Notes: generated by a model from the letters alone, not told the origin. Shown: positions 33,986 to 42,704, numbered from the stretch's first letter. The stretch is 64,000 nt of DNA from an uncultured Microbacterium sp. (GCF_945952435.1 NZ_CAMFHZ010000015.1:1-64000), one strand, 5' to 3'. Program-made: numbers and translations.

Positions 33986-34825
33986 TCAGGAAGCGGCAGG
34001 ATCCCGCGCCGCGGCTTCCTCGATGAGCTGCAGGATCCGGGCGGCGACGCTCACGGCGATCGCCGCCGGCTGCTTACCGGAGACCTCGGGAATCCCGATG
34101 GGCGTCGTCACGCGGGAGAGGTCGGCGTCGCCCTGCCCCAGCTCCCGCAGTCGCTTGCGGAAGCGGGCCCATTTCGACGCGGATCCGATCAGGCCGATGG
34201 AGGCGATGTGCTCCGCGCGCAGCGCCTGATCGACGATCGCCAGGTCTTCGACGTGGTCGTGCGTCATGACGAGCACGTGAGCGCCGGGGGTCAGTTCGCT
34301 CAGCGTCGCCTCCGGCACGGGGGCGTGCACGACCCGGACGCGGGCGACCGCGTCGCTGAGCACGCCGATGCGCCCCGGCACGCCGACCCGCTCCTCGGTG
34401 AGCATGTCGGCGCGCGAGTCGACCAGCACGAGGTCGAGCTCGTGCCGAGCGAGGATCCGCGCCAGTTCGAGGCCGACGTGACCCAGGCCGAAGACGGCGA
34501 CGGCCGGGGTGACCCTGATCGGTTCGAGCAGCATCGTGACCTCTCCTCCGCAGCACTGCACGCCGTATTCCGTGACCGCCTTGTCGCTGAGCGTGAGCGC
34601 CAGCAGCTCGGGTTCCGCCGATCCATGCGTGAGCATCCGTCGGGCGCGCTCGATCGCGGTCTGCTCGAGGTTCCCCCCGCCGACCGTGCCATGCACGGCA
34701 TCGGGGGAGACGACCATCTTCGCGCCGCCATTGCGCGGCGCATGCCCGCGCACGGTCGCCAGTGTCACGATCACCGCGGGGATCCGCCGTGCCCGCAGAT
34801 CCTGCAGCGCGTCCAGCCAGTCCAT
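33986..34825 (-). CDS. xdhC: XdhC accessory protein (operon 2)
   Basis: This 279-residue protein has an XdhC N-domain (ATVRGHAPRNGGAKMVVSPDAVHGTVGGGNLE, YGVQCCGGEVTMLLEP) and a Rossmann domain (AVAVFGLGHVGLELARIL, ASIGLIGSASKWARFRKRL, TTPIGIPEVSGKQPAAIAVSVAA). It is needed for sulfuration of the Mo cofactor of xanthine dehydrogenase. It is a standard-length member, unlike the long copy in operon 1. The ATG at 34825 is preferred to 34852 because homology starts there; neither has a strong ribosome site. A half copy of the interspersed repeat separates it from xdhB. Confidence 0.87.
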   Translation of the reverse strand: MDWLDALQDLRARRIPAVIVTLATVRGHAPRNGGAKMVVSPDAVHGTVGGGNLEQTAIERARRMLTHGSAEPELLALTLSDKAVTEYGVQCCGGEVTMLLEPIRVTPAVAVFGLGHVGLELARILARHELDLVLVDSRADMLTEERVGVPGRIGVLSDAVARVRVVHAPVPEATLSELTPGAHVLVMTHDHVEDLAIVDQALRAEHIASIGLIGSASKWARFRKRLRELGQGDADLSRVTTPIGIPEVSGKQPAAIAVSVAARILQLIEEAAARDPAAS

Positions 34826-34860
34826 CGTCAGCCCCGGGCGCGCAGGGTGCATCGGGCGAG

Positions 34861-34910
34861 GGTGTTTCGTCTCGGTCGCCGGGTGGCGTCCTCGCTCAAC
34901 GTCCGGGTGG
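34861..34910. repeat. Half copy of the interspersed repeat
   Basis: TGTTTCGTCTCGGTCGCCGG, then GTGGCGTCCTCGCTCAACG and GGTGGGGG, match the right-hand part of the units at 1-280 and 59451-59720 with a few changes. It lies between xdhB and xdhC inside an operon and has no left-hand partner. Confidence 0.8.
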
Positions 34911-34919
34911 GGGCGCGCA

Positions 34920-37316
34920 TCAGTCGCCCGCGGTGGTGACGAGGGTGCGCTCCGCGCGCGGCGCCGGATCGGCCGACGCCTCCGCCGCCGTCGCGTCCTG
35001 CGCGGCGCGCACGGCCCAGAACACCGCCTCGGGCGTCGCCGGCGAGGCGAGGTCGACGGAGTGCCCTCTCGGTCCGAAGGCGCCCACGGCGTCGCGCAGC
35101 GCCTCGCGAGCGCTGAAGGCGAGCATGAACGGAGGCTCGCCGACGGCCTTGGAGCCGTACACGGCGCCCTCCTCGCGCGCGTTGCGGAACAGCCGCACGT
35201 GGAACTCCTCCGGCATCTCCGAGAAGCTCGGCAGCTTGTACGTCGACGCCGACTGGGTCTGCAACCGCCCGCGATGCGGGCCGTCCGTCTCGTCCCAGCG
35301 CAGTTCCTCCAGGGTGAGCCAGCCCACGCCCTGCACGTACGCGCCCTCGATCTGGCCGATGTCGAGCATCGGCGACAGGGAGTCGCCCACGTCGTGGATG
35401 ATGTCGACGCGGCGCACGCGGTAGGCGCCGGTGAACTCGTCGACCTCGACCTCCGTGGCCGCCGCGCCGTAGGCGAAGTACTTGAACGGCGACCCCTGCA
35501 TGATCTCCGGGTTCCAGTGCAGACCCTCGGTGCGGTAGTAGCCCGCGGCGAACAGCTGCACGCGCTGGAAGTACGCGGCCTTCACGACCTCCGCGAACGA
35601 CACCTTCTTGACGGGTGCGCCGAGCGCCGTGACGAAACCTCCCCCGAAGCGCACATCCCGCTCGTCGACGTCGAGCATGCGCCCTGCGACCTTCGCGAGA
35701 CGATCGCGGATCTGCTCGCACGCGTTCTTCACGGCGCCTCCGTTGAGGTCGGCGCCTGAGGAGGCCGCGGTCGCCGAGGTGTTCGGGACCTTGTCGGTGC
35801 GGGTCGGTGCGAGGCGCACGCTGTGCAGCTCCACGCCGAGCGCGGTCGCCGCGACCTGCAGCATCTTCGTGTGCAGGCCCTGGCCCATCTCGGTGCCGCC
35901 GTGGTTGACGAGGATCGATCCGTCCTTGTAGACGTGCACCAGGGCACCCGCCTGGTTGAACGCGGCGAAGTTGAACGAGATGCCGAACTTGATCGGCGTC
36001 ATCGACAGGGCCCGCTTGACGTGCGGGCTGGTCCGGTTGAACGCGGCGATCTCCTCGCGGCGCGACGCCACGGAGGCCTCCTCGGACAGCTGTCCCCAGA
36101 TCGTCTCCAGGCGGTCCGCGTCCTTCACGGTCTGGCCGTAGGGCGTCGTCTGGCCGGGCTGGTAGAAGTTGCGGCGGCGCAGATCCAGCGGGTCGATCCC
36201 GAGCTGCGGTGCGACGCGACCCAGGATGTCCTCGATGAGGAACACGCCCTGCGGGCCGCCGAAGCCGCGGTAGGCGGTGTTGGACTGCTTGTTCGTCTTG
36301 ACGATCCGCCCGTGGGCGCGCACGTTCGGGATCCAGTACGAGTTGTCGAGATGGCAGAGCGCCCGCCCGAGCACGGGCTCGGACAGGTCGATCGACCAGC
36401 CGCCGTCGCAGGTCAGCGTGGCGTCGAGGGCCTGCAGCAGGCCGTCCTCGTCGAAGCCGACCTTCCAGGAGATGTGGAACGGGTGCCGCTTGCCCGTCAT
36501 CGTGATGTCCTGGGTGCGGTTCAGGCGCAGTCGCACCGGACGTCCGGTGAGCTTGGCGCCGAGCGCGGCGATCGCGGCGAATCCGTGCGGCTGCATCTCC
36601 TTGCCGCCGAACCCGCCGCCCATGCGCAGGCACTGCACGGTCACCTCGTGCGCGTGGATCCCGAGGACGTGCGAGACGAGATCCTGGGTCTCCGTGGGGT
36701 GCTGGGTGGAGCACTGGATGAAGTACTGGCCCTCGGAGTCACGCACCGCGAACGACGCGTGCGTCTCGAGGTAGAAGTGCTCCTGACCGCCGAACTCGGT
36801 GACGCCCTCGAAGACGTGCGCGGATCCCGCGAGTCCCGCGTCGGCGTCGCCGCGCTCGACGGTGCGGGGCGTGCCCTGGAACGATCCGGCGTCGACCGCG
36901 TCCTGCACGGTGACGAGGGAGGGCAGCGGCTCGTACTCGACCGTCACGCGCTCGGCGCCGAGTCGCGCGGCCTCCTGCGTCTCGCCGAGCACCCAGACCA
37001 GGGCGTGGCCGTAGAACATGGCCTCGCTCGGGAACAGCGGCTCGTCGTTGCGGATGCCCGCATCGTTGAGGCCGGGCACGTCGTCGGCGGTGAGGACGCG
37101 CACCACGCCGGGGACGTCGTAGGCGCCCGAGACGTCGATCGTGACCTTGGCATGCGCGTTCGTGGACTGCACAGGCCACGCGGTCAGCACGCCCGCGGTC
37201 TGCTCCGCGAGGTCGTCGGTGTACATCGCGGCGCCCGTGACGTGCAGGGCGGCGCTCTCGTGGGCGGCCCGCAGGCCGACGACGGGGTTCTCCGGGCGGT
37301 CGGCGAGAGTGCTCAT
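34920..37316 (-). CDS. xdhB: Xanthine dehydrogenase molybdopterin-binding subunit
   Basis: This 798-residue protein is the Mo-cofactor subunit of bacterial xanthine dehydrogenase. It has LRMGGGFGGKEMQPH, NTAYRGFGGPQGVFLIEDI (the Arg that orients xanthine), GGTEMGQGLHTKMLQVAA and GSKAVGEPPFMLA with the catalytic Glu. It oxidises hypoxanthine and xanthine towards urate and feeds electrons to the XdhA subunit. It overlaps the xdhA stop as ATGA. Confidence 0.93.
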   Translation of the reverse strand: MSTLADRPENPVVGLRAAHESAALHVTGAAMYTDDLAEQTAGVLTAWPVQSTNAHAKVTIDVSGAYDVPGVVRVLTADDVPGLNDAGIRNDEPLFPSEAMFYGHALVWVLGETQEAARLGAERVTVEYEPLPSLVTVQDAVDAGSFQGTPRTVERGDADAGLAGSAHVFEGVTEFGGQEHFYLETHASFAVRDSEGQYFIQCSTQHPTETQDLVSHVLGIHAHEVTVQCLRMGGGFGGKEMQPHGFAAIAALGAKLTGRPVRLRLNRTQDITMTGKRHPFHISWKVGFDEDGLLQALDATLTCDGGWSIDLSEPVLGRALCHLDNSYWIPNVRAHGRIVKTNKQSNTAYRGFGGPQGVFLIEDILGRVAPQLGIDPLDLRRRNFYQPGQTTPYGQTVKDADRLETIWGQLSEEASVASRREEIAAFNRTSPHVKRALSMTPIKFGISFNFAAFNQAGALVHVYKDGSILVNHGGTEMGQGLHTKMLQVAATALGVELHSVRLAPTRTDKVPNTSATAASSGADLNGGAVKNACEQIRDRLAKVAGRMLDVDERDVRFGGGFVTALGAPVKKVSFAEVVKAAYFQRVQLFAAGYYRTEGLHWNPEIMQGSPFKYFAYGAAATEVEVDEFTGAYRVRRVDIIHDVGDSLSPMLDIGQIEGAYVQGVGWLTLEELRWDETDGPHRGRLQTQSASTYKLPSFSEMPEEFHVRLFRNAREEGAVYGSKAVGEPPFMLAFSAREALRDAVGAFGPRGHSVDLASPATPEAVFWAVRAAQDATAAEASADPAPRAERTLVTTAGD

Positions 37317-38788
37317 GCCGACACCTCCTTCGATGCGAGAGTGGTCTGGCTGTAGAGCTTGAGCAGTGCGGTGCCGAGCATGTGCGAGCGGTACGCGCTG
37401 CTGGCGCGGTGGTCCGACATCGGCGTGCCCTCGCCGCGGAGCACCTCGGAGGCCGCCTTCACCGTGGCGACGTCCCAGGGCTTGCCGACCAGGGCCTCCT
37501 CGGTGGCGCGGGCACGCAGCGGGGTCGCGGCGACGCCGCCCAGGCCGATCGTCGCGCCGGTCACGACGCCGCCGGAGATGTCGAGCGCGAACGCGACCGC
37601 GACGCTGGAGATGTCGTCGAAACGGCGCTTCGCGATCTTGTGGAAAGCGGTCGTGGTCGCGAGCGACAGCGGGATCCGCACGGCCTTGATGAGCTCGTCG
37701 GGGCGCTTGACGGTCTGCCGATAGCCGGTGAAGTACTCGGCCAGGTCGACCTCGCGCTCACCGTCGACCGAGGCGAGGACGACCCGCGCGCGCAAGGCCA
37801 GCAGTGCGGGCGGGGTGTCGCCGATCGGGGATCCGGTGCCGAGGTTGCCGCCGAACGTGGCGCGGTTGCGGATCAGCCGGGAGGCGAACTGCGGGAGGAG
37901 CTGCGCGAGCAGCGGGATCCGGCCGTCCAGTCTCCTCTCGACCTCGGACAACGGCAGTGCGGCGCCGATCTCGACGACGTCCTCGCCGATCGTCAGGGTG
38001 CGCAGCTCCGGCAGCTGCTCGATCGCAACGACAAGCGGGGCGCGACGGCCGCGGATGTTCACCTCGACCCCCCAGTCGGTGGATCCGGCGACGAGCAGCG
38101 CGGCCTCCTCGTCGTGCAGGATCCGCAGGGCGTCGGCCAGCGTCGCGGGGCGCACGAACCGAGCGCCGTCGACCGTGGCGTCCGTCGCGACGGTCGACGG
38201 AGCGGGACGGTCGAGCCGCTGCCGCAGAGGGTCGTCGGCCTCGGGCGAGCCGAGCGTGTAGGCGGCGTCGCGGATCGGGCGGTAGCCGGTGCAGCGGCAG
38301 AGGTTGCCACTCAGGGCATGCAGATCGAAGCCGTTCGGGCCGTGCTCGGGGTCGTGCACGGGGCACGCGACGGATTCGTCGTGCGCATCGGCGTCCGCCG
38401 CGGTGCGGTCGGCGCGGTAGTACTCCCCGGCCATGCTGCATGCGAAGCCGGGGGTGCAGTAGCCGCACTGGGATCCGCCGGCCTCTGCGAGCTTCTCCTG
38501 CACCGGGTGCAGATCGTCCGGCGAGCCGAGGCCCTCCGCGGTCACGATCTCCTGGCCGTCGAGCGCGTACACCGGCACGAGGCACGCGTTGACCGGAGTC
38601 CAGGCGGTGCCGCCGTCCGGGGTCGGCGTCGCGAGAAGCATCGCGCACGCCCCGCACTCGCCTTCGGCGCACCCCTCCTTGCTGCCGGAGAGCCCGCTGT
38701 CGCGGAGCCAGTCCAGCGCCGTCGCATGCGCAGGCGTGCCTGCGAGCGGACGGCTGTTCCCGTTCACGGTGACGGCGGTGTCGGCCAT
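37313..38788 (-). CDS. xdhA: Xanthine dehydrogenase 2Fe-2S/FAD subunit
   Basis: This 491-residue protein has two 2Fe-2S domains (C40, C45, C48, C69, then CGYC at 108-111 and CRC at 164-166) and a FAD domain from about residue 190 (LLVAGSTDWGVEVN, RNRATFGGNLGTGSPIGDTPP). It accepts electrons from the Mo subunit and passes them to NAD+ or another acceptor. A hydrophilic insert of about 25 residues (RTAADADAHDESVACPVHDPEHG) lies between the CxxC and CRC motifs, longer than in most homologues. GCGAGGAGA precedes the ATG. Confidence 0.93.
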   Translation of the reverse strand: MADTAVTVNGNSRPLAGTPAHATALDWLRDSGLSGSKEGCAEGECGACAMLLATPTPDGGTAWTPVNACLVPVYALDGQEIVTAEGLGSPDDLHPVQEKLAEAGGSQCGYCTPGFACSMAGEYYRADRTAADADAHDESVACPVHDPEHGPNGFDLHALSGNLCRCTGYRPIRDAAYTLGSPEADDPLRQRLDRPAPSTVATDATVDGARFVRPATLADALRILHDEEAALLVAGSTDWGVEVNIRGRRAPLVVAIEQLPELRTLTIGEDVVEIGAALPLSEVERRLDGRIPLLAQLLPQFASRLIRNRATFGGNLGTGSPIGDTPPALLALRARVVLASVDGEREVDLAEYFTGYRQTVKRPDELIKAVRIPLSLATTTAFHKIAKRRFDDISSVAVAFALDISGGVVTGATIGLGGVAATPLRARATEEALVGKPWDVATVKAASEVLRGEGTPMSDHRASSAYRSHMLGTALLKLYSQTTLASKEVSA

Positions 38789-38878
38789 TGGTTCTCCTCG
38801 CGCCAGGTGGGGCGATGCGTGGAGGCCAGAAGGGTAGTCGGGACCCGGAGCATGAGCCTCGGCGGCATCGCCGTGGTC

Positions 38879-38915
38879 TGCCCGGTAGATGATCCGTTTC
38901 CGAACCCGCCTAGGC
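38879..38915 (-). promoter_or_regulatory. Conserved 5' leader element, copy 2 (candidate riboswitch)
   Basis: This is the partner of the element at 32769-32806: minus-strand GCCTAGGCGGGTT, a different interior, then ATCTACCGGGCA. Here the inner stem is GGUUCG-GAAA-CGGAUC, capped by a GNRA tetraloop, while the outer stem and the CG/AUCUA internal loop are the same. It begins about 2 nt after the predicted start of transcription and ends 91 nt before the xdhA start codon. Confidence 0.65.
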
Positions 38916-38923
38916 GTGCCGAC

Positions 38924-38953
38924 AGCCTAACCCGGGCTGCACGGACGTGGCAA
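38924..38953 (-). promoter_or_regulatory. Promoter of xanthine dehydrogenase operon 2
   Basis: On the minus strand TTGCCA (38953-38948) and TAGGCT (38929-38924) are separated by 18 bases, with predicted start at an A near 38917. Its -35 region matches that of operon 1. Confidence 0.7.
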
Positions 38954-38971
38954 GCAGAATTCTAAGAGACG

Positions 38972-38998
38972 GATTTCCACATCCGCTGGGCGGAAATC
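38972..38998. promoter_or_regulatory. Inverted repeat upstream of the xdhA promoter
   Basis: GATTTCC (38972-38978) and GGAAATC (38992-38998) are perfect inverted arms with 13 bases between. The minus strand of this stretch also contains GCGGATGTG, which recurs in the palindrome before the IclR-family gene. It is therefore a candidate site for that regulator. Confidence 0.5.
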
Positions 38999-39031
38999 AA
39001 AAAGCGGCCTCGTCGCCGCGCGATGTGGTGC

Positions 39032-39784
39032 TCACGCGGCGGCGGCGGCCGAGATCTCCGCGGCGATCTCGTGCAGGACCGGCACGGCGCGATCCGCGAG
39101 CCCCTCGTCCGCTCGCGACATCGGCAGCGAGATCGAGAGCGCCGTGGGCGTCGGCATCCGCGGGACGATCACGGCGTAGCAACGCACCCCGACCTCGTGC
39201 TCGCCGTCGTCGATCGCGTGACCGCGCTCGCGCGTGCGCTCGAGCTATGCAAGCAGCTCGTCGAGCGCCGTGATGCTCCGCGGCGTCGAGGCGGGAAGAC
39301 CCGTGCGGGCGGCGAGCGCACGCACCTGCTGCTCGGGCAGCTCCGCGAGCAAGGCCTTTCCGACCGCGGTCGAGTGCAGCTGCGCCCGTCCGCCCACCTC
39401 CGTGAACATGCGCATGGCGTGGGGCGACGGCGCCTGGGAGACGTACACGACCCGGTCGTCGTCGAGCGTCGCAAGGTTGGCGGTCTCTCCGAGGCGGTGC
39501 ACGAGGTCCTTCAGCTGGGGCATCGCGATCGCGCCGAACTGACGGTTGGCGATCTCGCCGAGCCGCACGAGGCGCGGGCCGAGCGCGTAGCGCCGATCCG
39601 ACAGCTGTCGCACGGCGCCGCACTCGATGAGCGTCTGCAGCAGCCGGTGCGTCGTCGTCAGCGGGAGCCCGGCCTGCGCCGAGATCTCGCTGATCGTGAG
39701 CAGGCCGCCGGCTCCGGCGACGAGCTCGAGCAGCTCGAAGACCCGCGTCACGGACTGCACGGTGGTGGGTGCCTTGGCGGCCAT
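39032..39784 (-). pseudogene. IclR-family regulator interrupted by an in-frame amber codon
   Basis: The reading frame encodes an IclR protein: HTH (LTISEISAQAGLPLTTTHRLLQTL) and effector domain (LVHRLGETANLATLDDDRVVYVSQAPSP, RAQLHSTAVGKALLAELPEQ). After ITALDELLA at residue 179 a TAG stop (39245-39247) interrupts it. The same frame continues with LERTRERGHAIDDGEHEVGVRCYAVIVP for 70 more codons to a TGA at 39032. A full-length protein would be 250 residues, the normal size, so one base change (GAG or CAG to TAG) explains the break. AAAGGG lies before the ATG at 39784. Confidence 0.88.
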
Positions 39785-39795
39785 CGCGACCCTTT

Positions 39796-39821
39796 CGATG
39801 CGGAGGAGCACATCCGCATCG
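39796..39821. promoter_or_regulatory. Palindrome upstream of the IclR-family gene
   Basis: CGATGCGGA (39796-39804) and TCCGCATCG (39813-39821) are perfect 9-bp inverted arms with an 8-base spacer, just upstream of the ribosome site. It is a likely autoregulatory site. Confidence 0.65.
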
Positions 39822-39864
39822 TGGAAGCGCGGATGAGGGGCAGGCTATCCCATCCGCCCCGCGG

Positions 39865-40766
39865 TCACACGGTCAGCGACACGCCCCACTGCGCGCTCCA
39901 GCTCTCGCCCGGCCCCAGGCGGCGCAGCCCCCGCCCCGAGTTGAAGGCCTCCGCCGGTGCCGACATCGGTTCGAGCGCCACGACGAGCGGCCGGCCCGGG
40001 TACTTGTCGTTCGTGAAGGCCTGCACGTAGTCCAGACCCGGACCCTGCCACAGGGTAGCGGTGCGTCCGTCCGGCGCGGCGAGCGTGCTGCGCACCCGGC
40101 CGTCGGCATCCCGACGCAGGGTGGCGAAGCCCGTGTCGAGCGCCAGGTCGCCGAGCCGTCTCGGCATGCGCAGATCGGTGCCGCCCGCGACGGGGGACTC
40201 GCCGACCGGGAGCATGCGATCGTCGGTCTCGAAGAACGTCTCGGCGGGGATCCGCAGCCGCAGCTCGCTCGGATCCGCATCCCCGATCGTGAGGTAGGGA
40301 TGGGCGCCCAGCGCGACCGGGGCCGGAGTGGCCGAACGGTTGGCGATCACGTGCTCGACCTCGATGCCGTCGGCGGTGAGCGTGTATCGGACCGACGTCT
40401 CGAGCAGATACGGGTACCCCGTCTGCGGCACGACGTCGGCGCGCAGCAGCACCGAATCCGCCGTCCGCTCCGCGATCTCGTAGGCCGTGAAACGCAGGAG
40501 GCCGTGACTCGCGTTGCGCAGCTTCGGCTCGGTGATCGCCAGCGCGCGGGTCTCGTCCCCGTCGATCCAGATGCCGTCGCGGATCCGGTTCGGCCACGGC
40601 ACCAGCACGACCCCGGAGGCGCCGGGAGCCGGCTGGTCCTCCGGATAGGGGGGACCACGACCGTCCCGCCGACGACGAGATGGCGCAGTGCGGCGCCGAC
40701 CTGGGAGATCTGCGCGTGGACGCCGTGGGCGTCGAGGACGACCTGTGTGCCGGTGGGAGTGGTCAT
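39865..40766 (-). pseudogene. Aldose 1-epimerase, frameshifted
   Basis: Two frames together encode a galactose mutarotase-like protein of about 300 residues. The first frame gives MTTPTGTQVVLDAHGVHAQISQVGAALRHLVVGGTVVVPP and then becomes nonsense. The second gives the rest, from PAPGASGVVLVPWPNRIRDGIW through GAHPYL (catalytic His region) and VVALEPMSAP (catalytic Glu). The switch falls at a run of six G (40648-40653); one more base there would give VVVPPYPEDQPAPG and restore a single ORF. Everything else looks functional, so this is a recent mutation, a phase-variable tract, or a sequencing error. Confidence 0.85.
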
Positions 40767-40828
40767 GCGGCCATCGTAGGACGGTGGCAGGTCGCGCGCG
40801 GCCGTGCGTCGTCCGGGATCCGGAGAGG

Positions 40829-42394
40829 TCAGATCCGGCCGAGAGCGGCGAGGAATCGCTTCGTGTACCCGAGCGCGGGGACGGACGGATCCGAGTTGCA
40901 CGTGTCGGACAGTGCCGTCGAGGTGCAGGGGACGTCGCGGTCCAGGGACCAGAAGTGGATGCCCGCGAGGCCGTTCTCCCGCGCGAAGGCCGTCATCTCA
41001 TCGACGTCCTGCAGGGAGAAGCTCTCGTCGGCGATGTCGTTGCGCGAGATCATCGGCGTGAGCTCGATCCGCGCGAGCGGGATGGACGGATAGGTGTGCC
41101 GGAGGTTCGCGACTGCCTGGATCGCCGAGGCGCCCATGTTGCAGACCGCGCCGCTCAGCACGCAGGTGCTGCGGGACGCGGGGCCGTAGTCCATGACCAT
41201 GAGGTTGATCGTGTAGTTGCGCAGGCCCGACGCGAGCACGGCTTTGACGACGGCGTCGCCCGTCGCGTTCACGCCGCCGAAGCTGCCGTCGGACGCGGCG
41301 AGCGTGGCGACGGTGAACGAGAAGCGCAGGCCGGGGTAGCGGTCCTGCACGGCCGCCGCGGCGGCGACCTGTGCGCCGATCTCGGAGACGGACTGGCCCC
41401 GCTCGATGTCGAAGTCGACCCCCACCAGGTTGTCGCTCGCGTAGCGGTCGATGAAGGTCCGCATGCCCGCAGCGGACGAGCAGGTAAAGCTGCCCGCGGC
41501 GCCGCCCGTTCCGATCACGTAGTCGTACCCCGCCTGATCGAGGCGGTGGACGTTGTCGTCGGCGAACGCCTGTGCGGGCACCCCGGCCCAGTTCTCCGCG
41601 CCGCACTCGCCGGTTGCGAACGCGAGGGTCACGGCGTCGAGTGCGGGCAGGGTCGAGGCCAGCGTCGTCCCGGATCCGACGAGAGGGACCGGGGATCCGT
41701 TGACGGCCGTCGTGCCGAGCACGTAGCCCGTGCTCCAGAACATGGCCTGCGCGATGTCCTTGTAGGGGCTGAAGAGGAACGCGGGTGCGGATCCGGTCGC
41801 CGGCGGGGTCGCGGTCGTCGGGGCCGGAGTGGGACTCGGGGCCGGAGTGGGGCTCGGGGTGGCGGGCGGCGCGGTGGGTGCGGGCGTGGATCCGTCGCAC
41901 GACGTGGCGGCCCAGAGCGACGGCGCGGCGCTCGGCGACCACCAGTTCGGTGTCGACGTGGACACATATCCCTTGCCGTCGAAGAGGACCTTGTCGCCGG
42001 TGGTGTAGGCGCGGTCCCCCGCATAGGGCTGCCGGAAGGGCGCACAGGCGACGGACGGGGACGCGCTCGGGCTCGGAACGGACGTCGGCGCGGGAGTCGG
42101 AGCAGGGGTCGCCGTGGGGACGGCGCCGTCGCAGGTGGTCTTGGCCCAGTACGAGGGCGCGGCGGTCGGCGACCACCAGTTGGGTGCGAAGGTCGAGACG
42201 TAGGCGGTGCCCTGGAAGAGCACCTTGTCGCCCTTCTGGTACGCGGGATCGCCCGAATAGGGCTGGCGGAAGTCGGGGCAGGCGCCTGTCTGTGCGGCGA
42301 CGGCGACGAGGGGCACGGCGAGCGACGCCGCGGCGATGCCGAGTGCGACGACGAGGGACACGACTCGACGAGAGACGGCGCGCGGCAGGGACAT
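40829..42394 (-). CDS. Secreted GH18 chitinase-like protein with two CBM5/12 modules
   Basis: This 521-residue protein has a signal peptide (VVSLVVALGIAAASLAVPLVAVAA). Two chitin-binding type modules follow (PDFRQPYSGDPAYQKGDKVLFQGTAYVSTFAPNWWSP and a close copy at ~113-165), with Pro/Thr linkers and then a GH18 barrel. The active-site strand is NLVGVDFDIERG, with the family Asp/Asp/Glu. It should bind and degrade chitin or related polymers outside the cell. The ATG at 42394 starts the signal peptide directly. It is divergent from the helicase gene. Confidence 0.87.
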   Translation of the reverse strand: MSLPRAVSRRVVSLVVALGIAAASLAVPLVAVAAQTGACPDFRQPYSGDPAYQKGDKVLFQGTAYVSTFAPNWWSPTAAPSYWAKTTCDGAVPTATPAPTPAPTSVPSPSASPSVACAPFRQPYAGDRAYTTGDKVLFDGKGYVSTSTPNWWSPSAAPSLWAATSCDGSTPAPTAPPATPSPTPAPSPTPAPTTATPPATGSAPAFLFSPYKDIAQAMFWSTGYVLGTTAVNGSPVPLVGSGTTLASTLPALDAVTLAFATGECGAENWAGVPAQAFADDNVHRLDQAGYDYVIGTGGAAGSFTCSSAAGMRTFIDRYASDNLVGVDFDIERGQSVSEIGAQVAAAAAVQDRYPGLRFSFTVATLAASDGSFGGVNATGDAVVKAVLASGLRNYTINLMVMDYGPASRSTCVLSGAVCNMGASAIQAVANLRHTYPSIPLARIELTPMISRNDIADESFSLQDVDEMTAFARENGLAGIHFWSLDRDVPCTSTALSDTCNSDPSVPALGYTKRFLAALGRI

Positions 42395-42472
42395 GGACGA
42401 ACGGTAGCAGCGGCGATGGCGTTCCGATATACCGCGTGCGAAGTTCCTCGGCGGGCGTCGAGGTGCCTCGGT

Positions 42473-42704
42473 TAGAATGGGGTGTCGGCTTCGGGCAACC
42501 GCGACCTGTTTCTCCGGGACGCGGCTGTGTGTGAACGTGTGAGCCCCGTGTGGGCGGCCCAGGGCCGATGGTGCGTCGGCGGGACCCCGCCTGACGCGAA
42601 CACCATCACAGGAATGGCCCCGGCCGAAGGCCGCCCGGGTATGTCCGCGCCCTCCTCGGGCGACGGGCGCTGTTCTCGTGCGAGAACCAGACAAGGACAC
42701 CCCG
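42473..42704 (+). promoter_or_regulatory. -10 element and long 5' leader of the DEAD-box helicase
   Basis: TAGAAT (42473-42478) is a good -10 element; no clear -35 is seen. It implies a GC-rich leader of about 220 nt before the ATG at 42705. Helicase genes of this family are often controlled through such leaders. I see no known motif in it. The rest of the 310-base gap (42395-42472) holds nothing I can identify. Confidence 0.45.
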
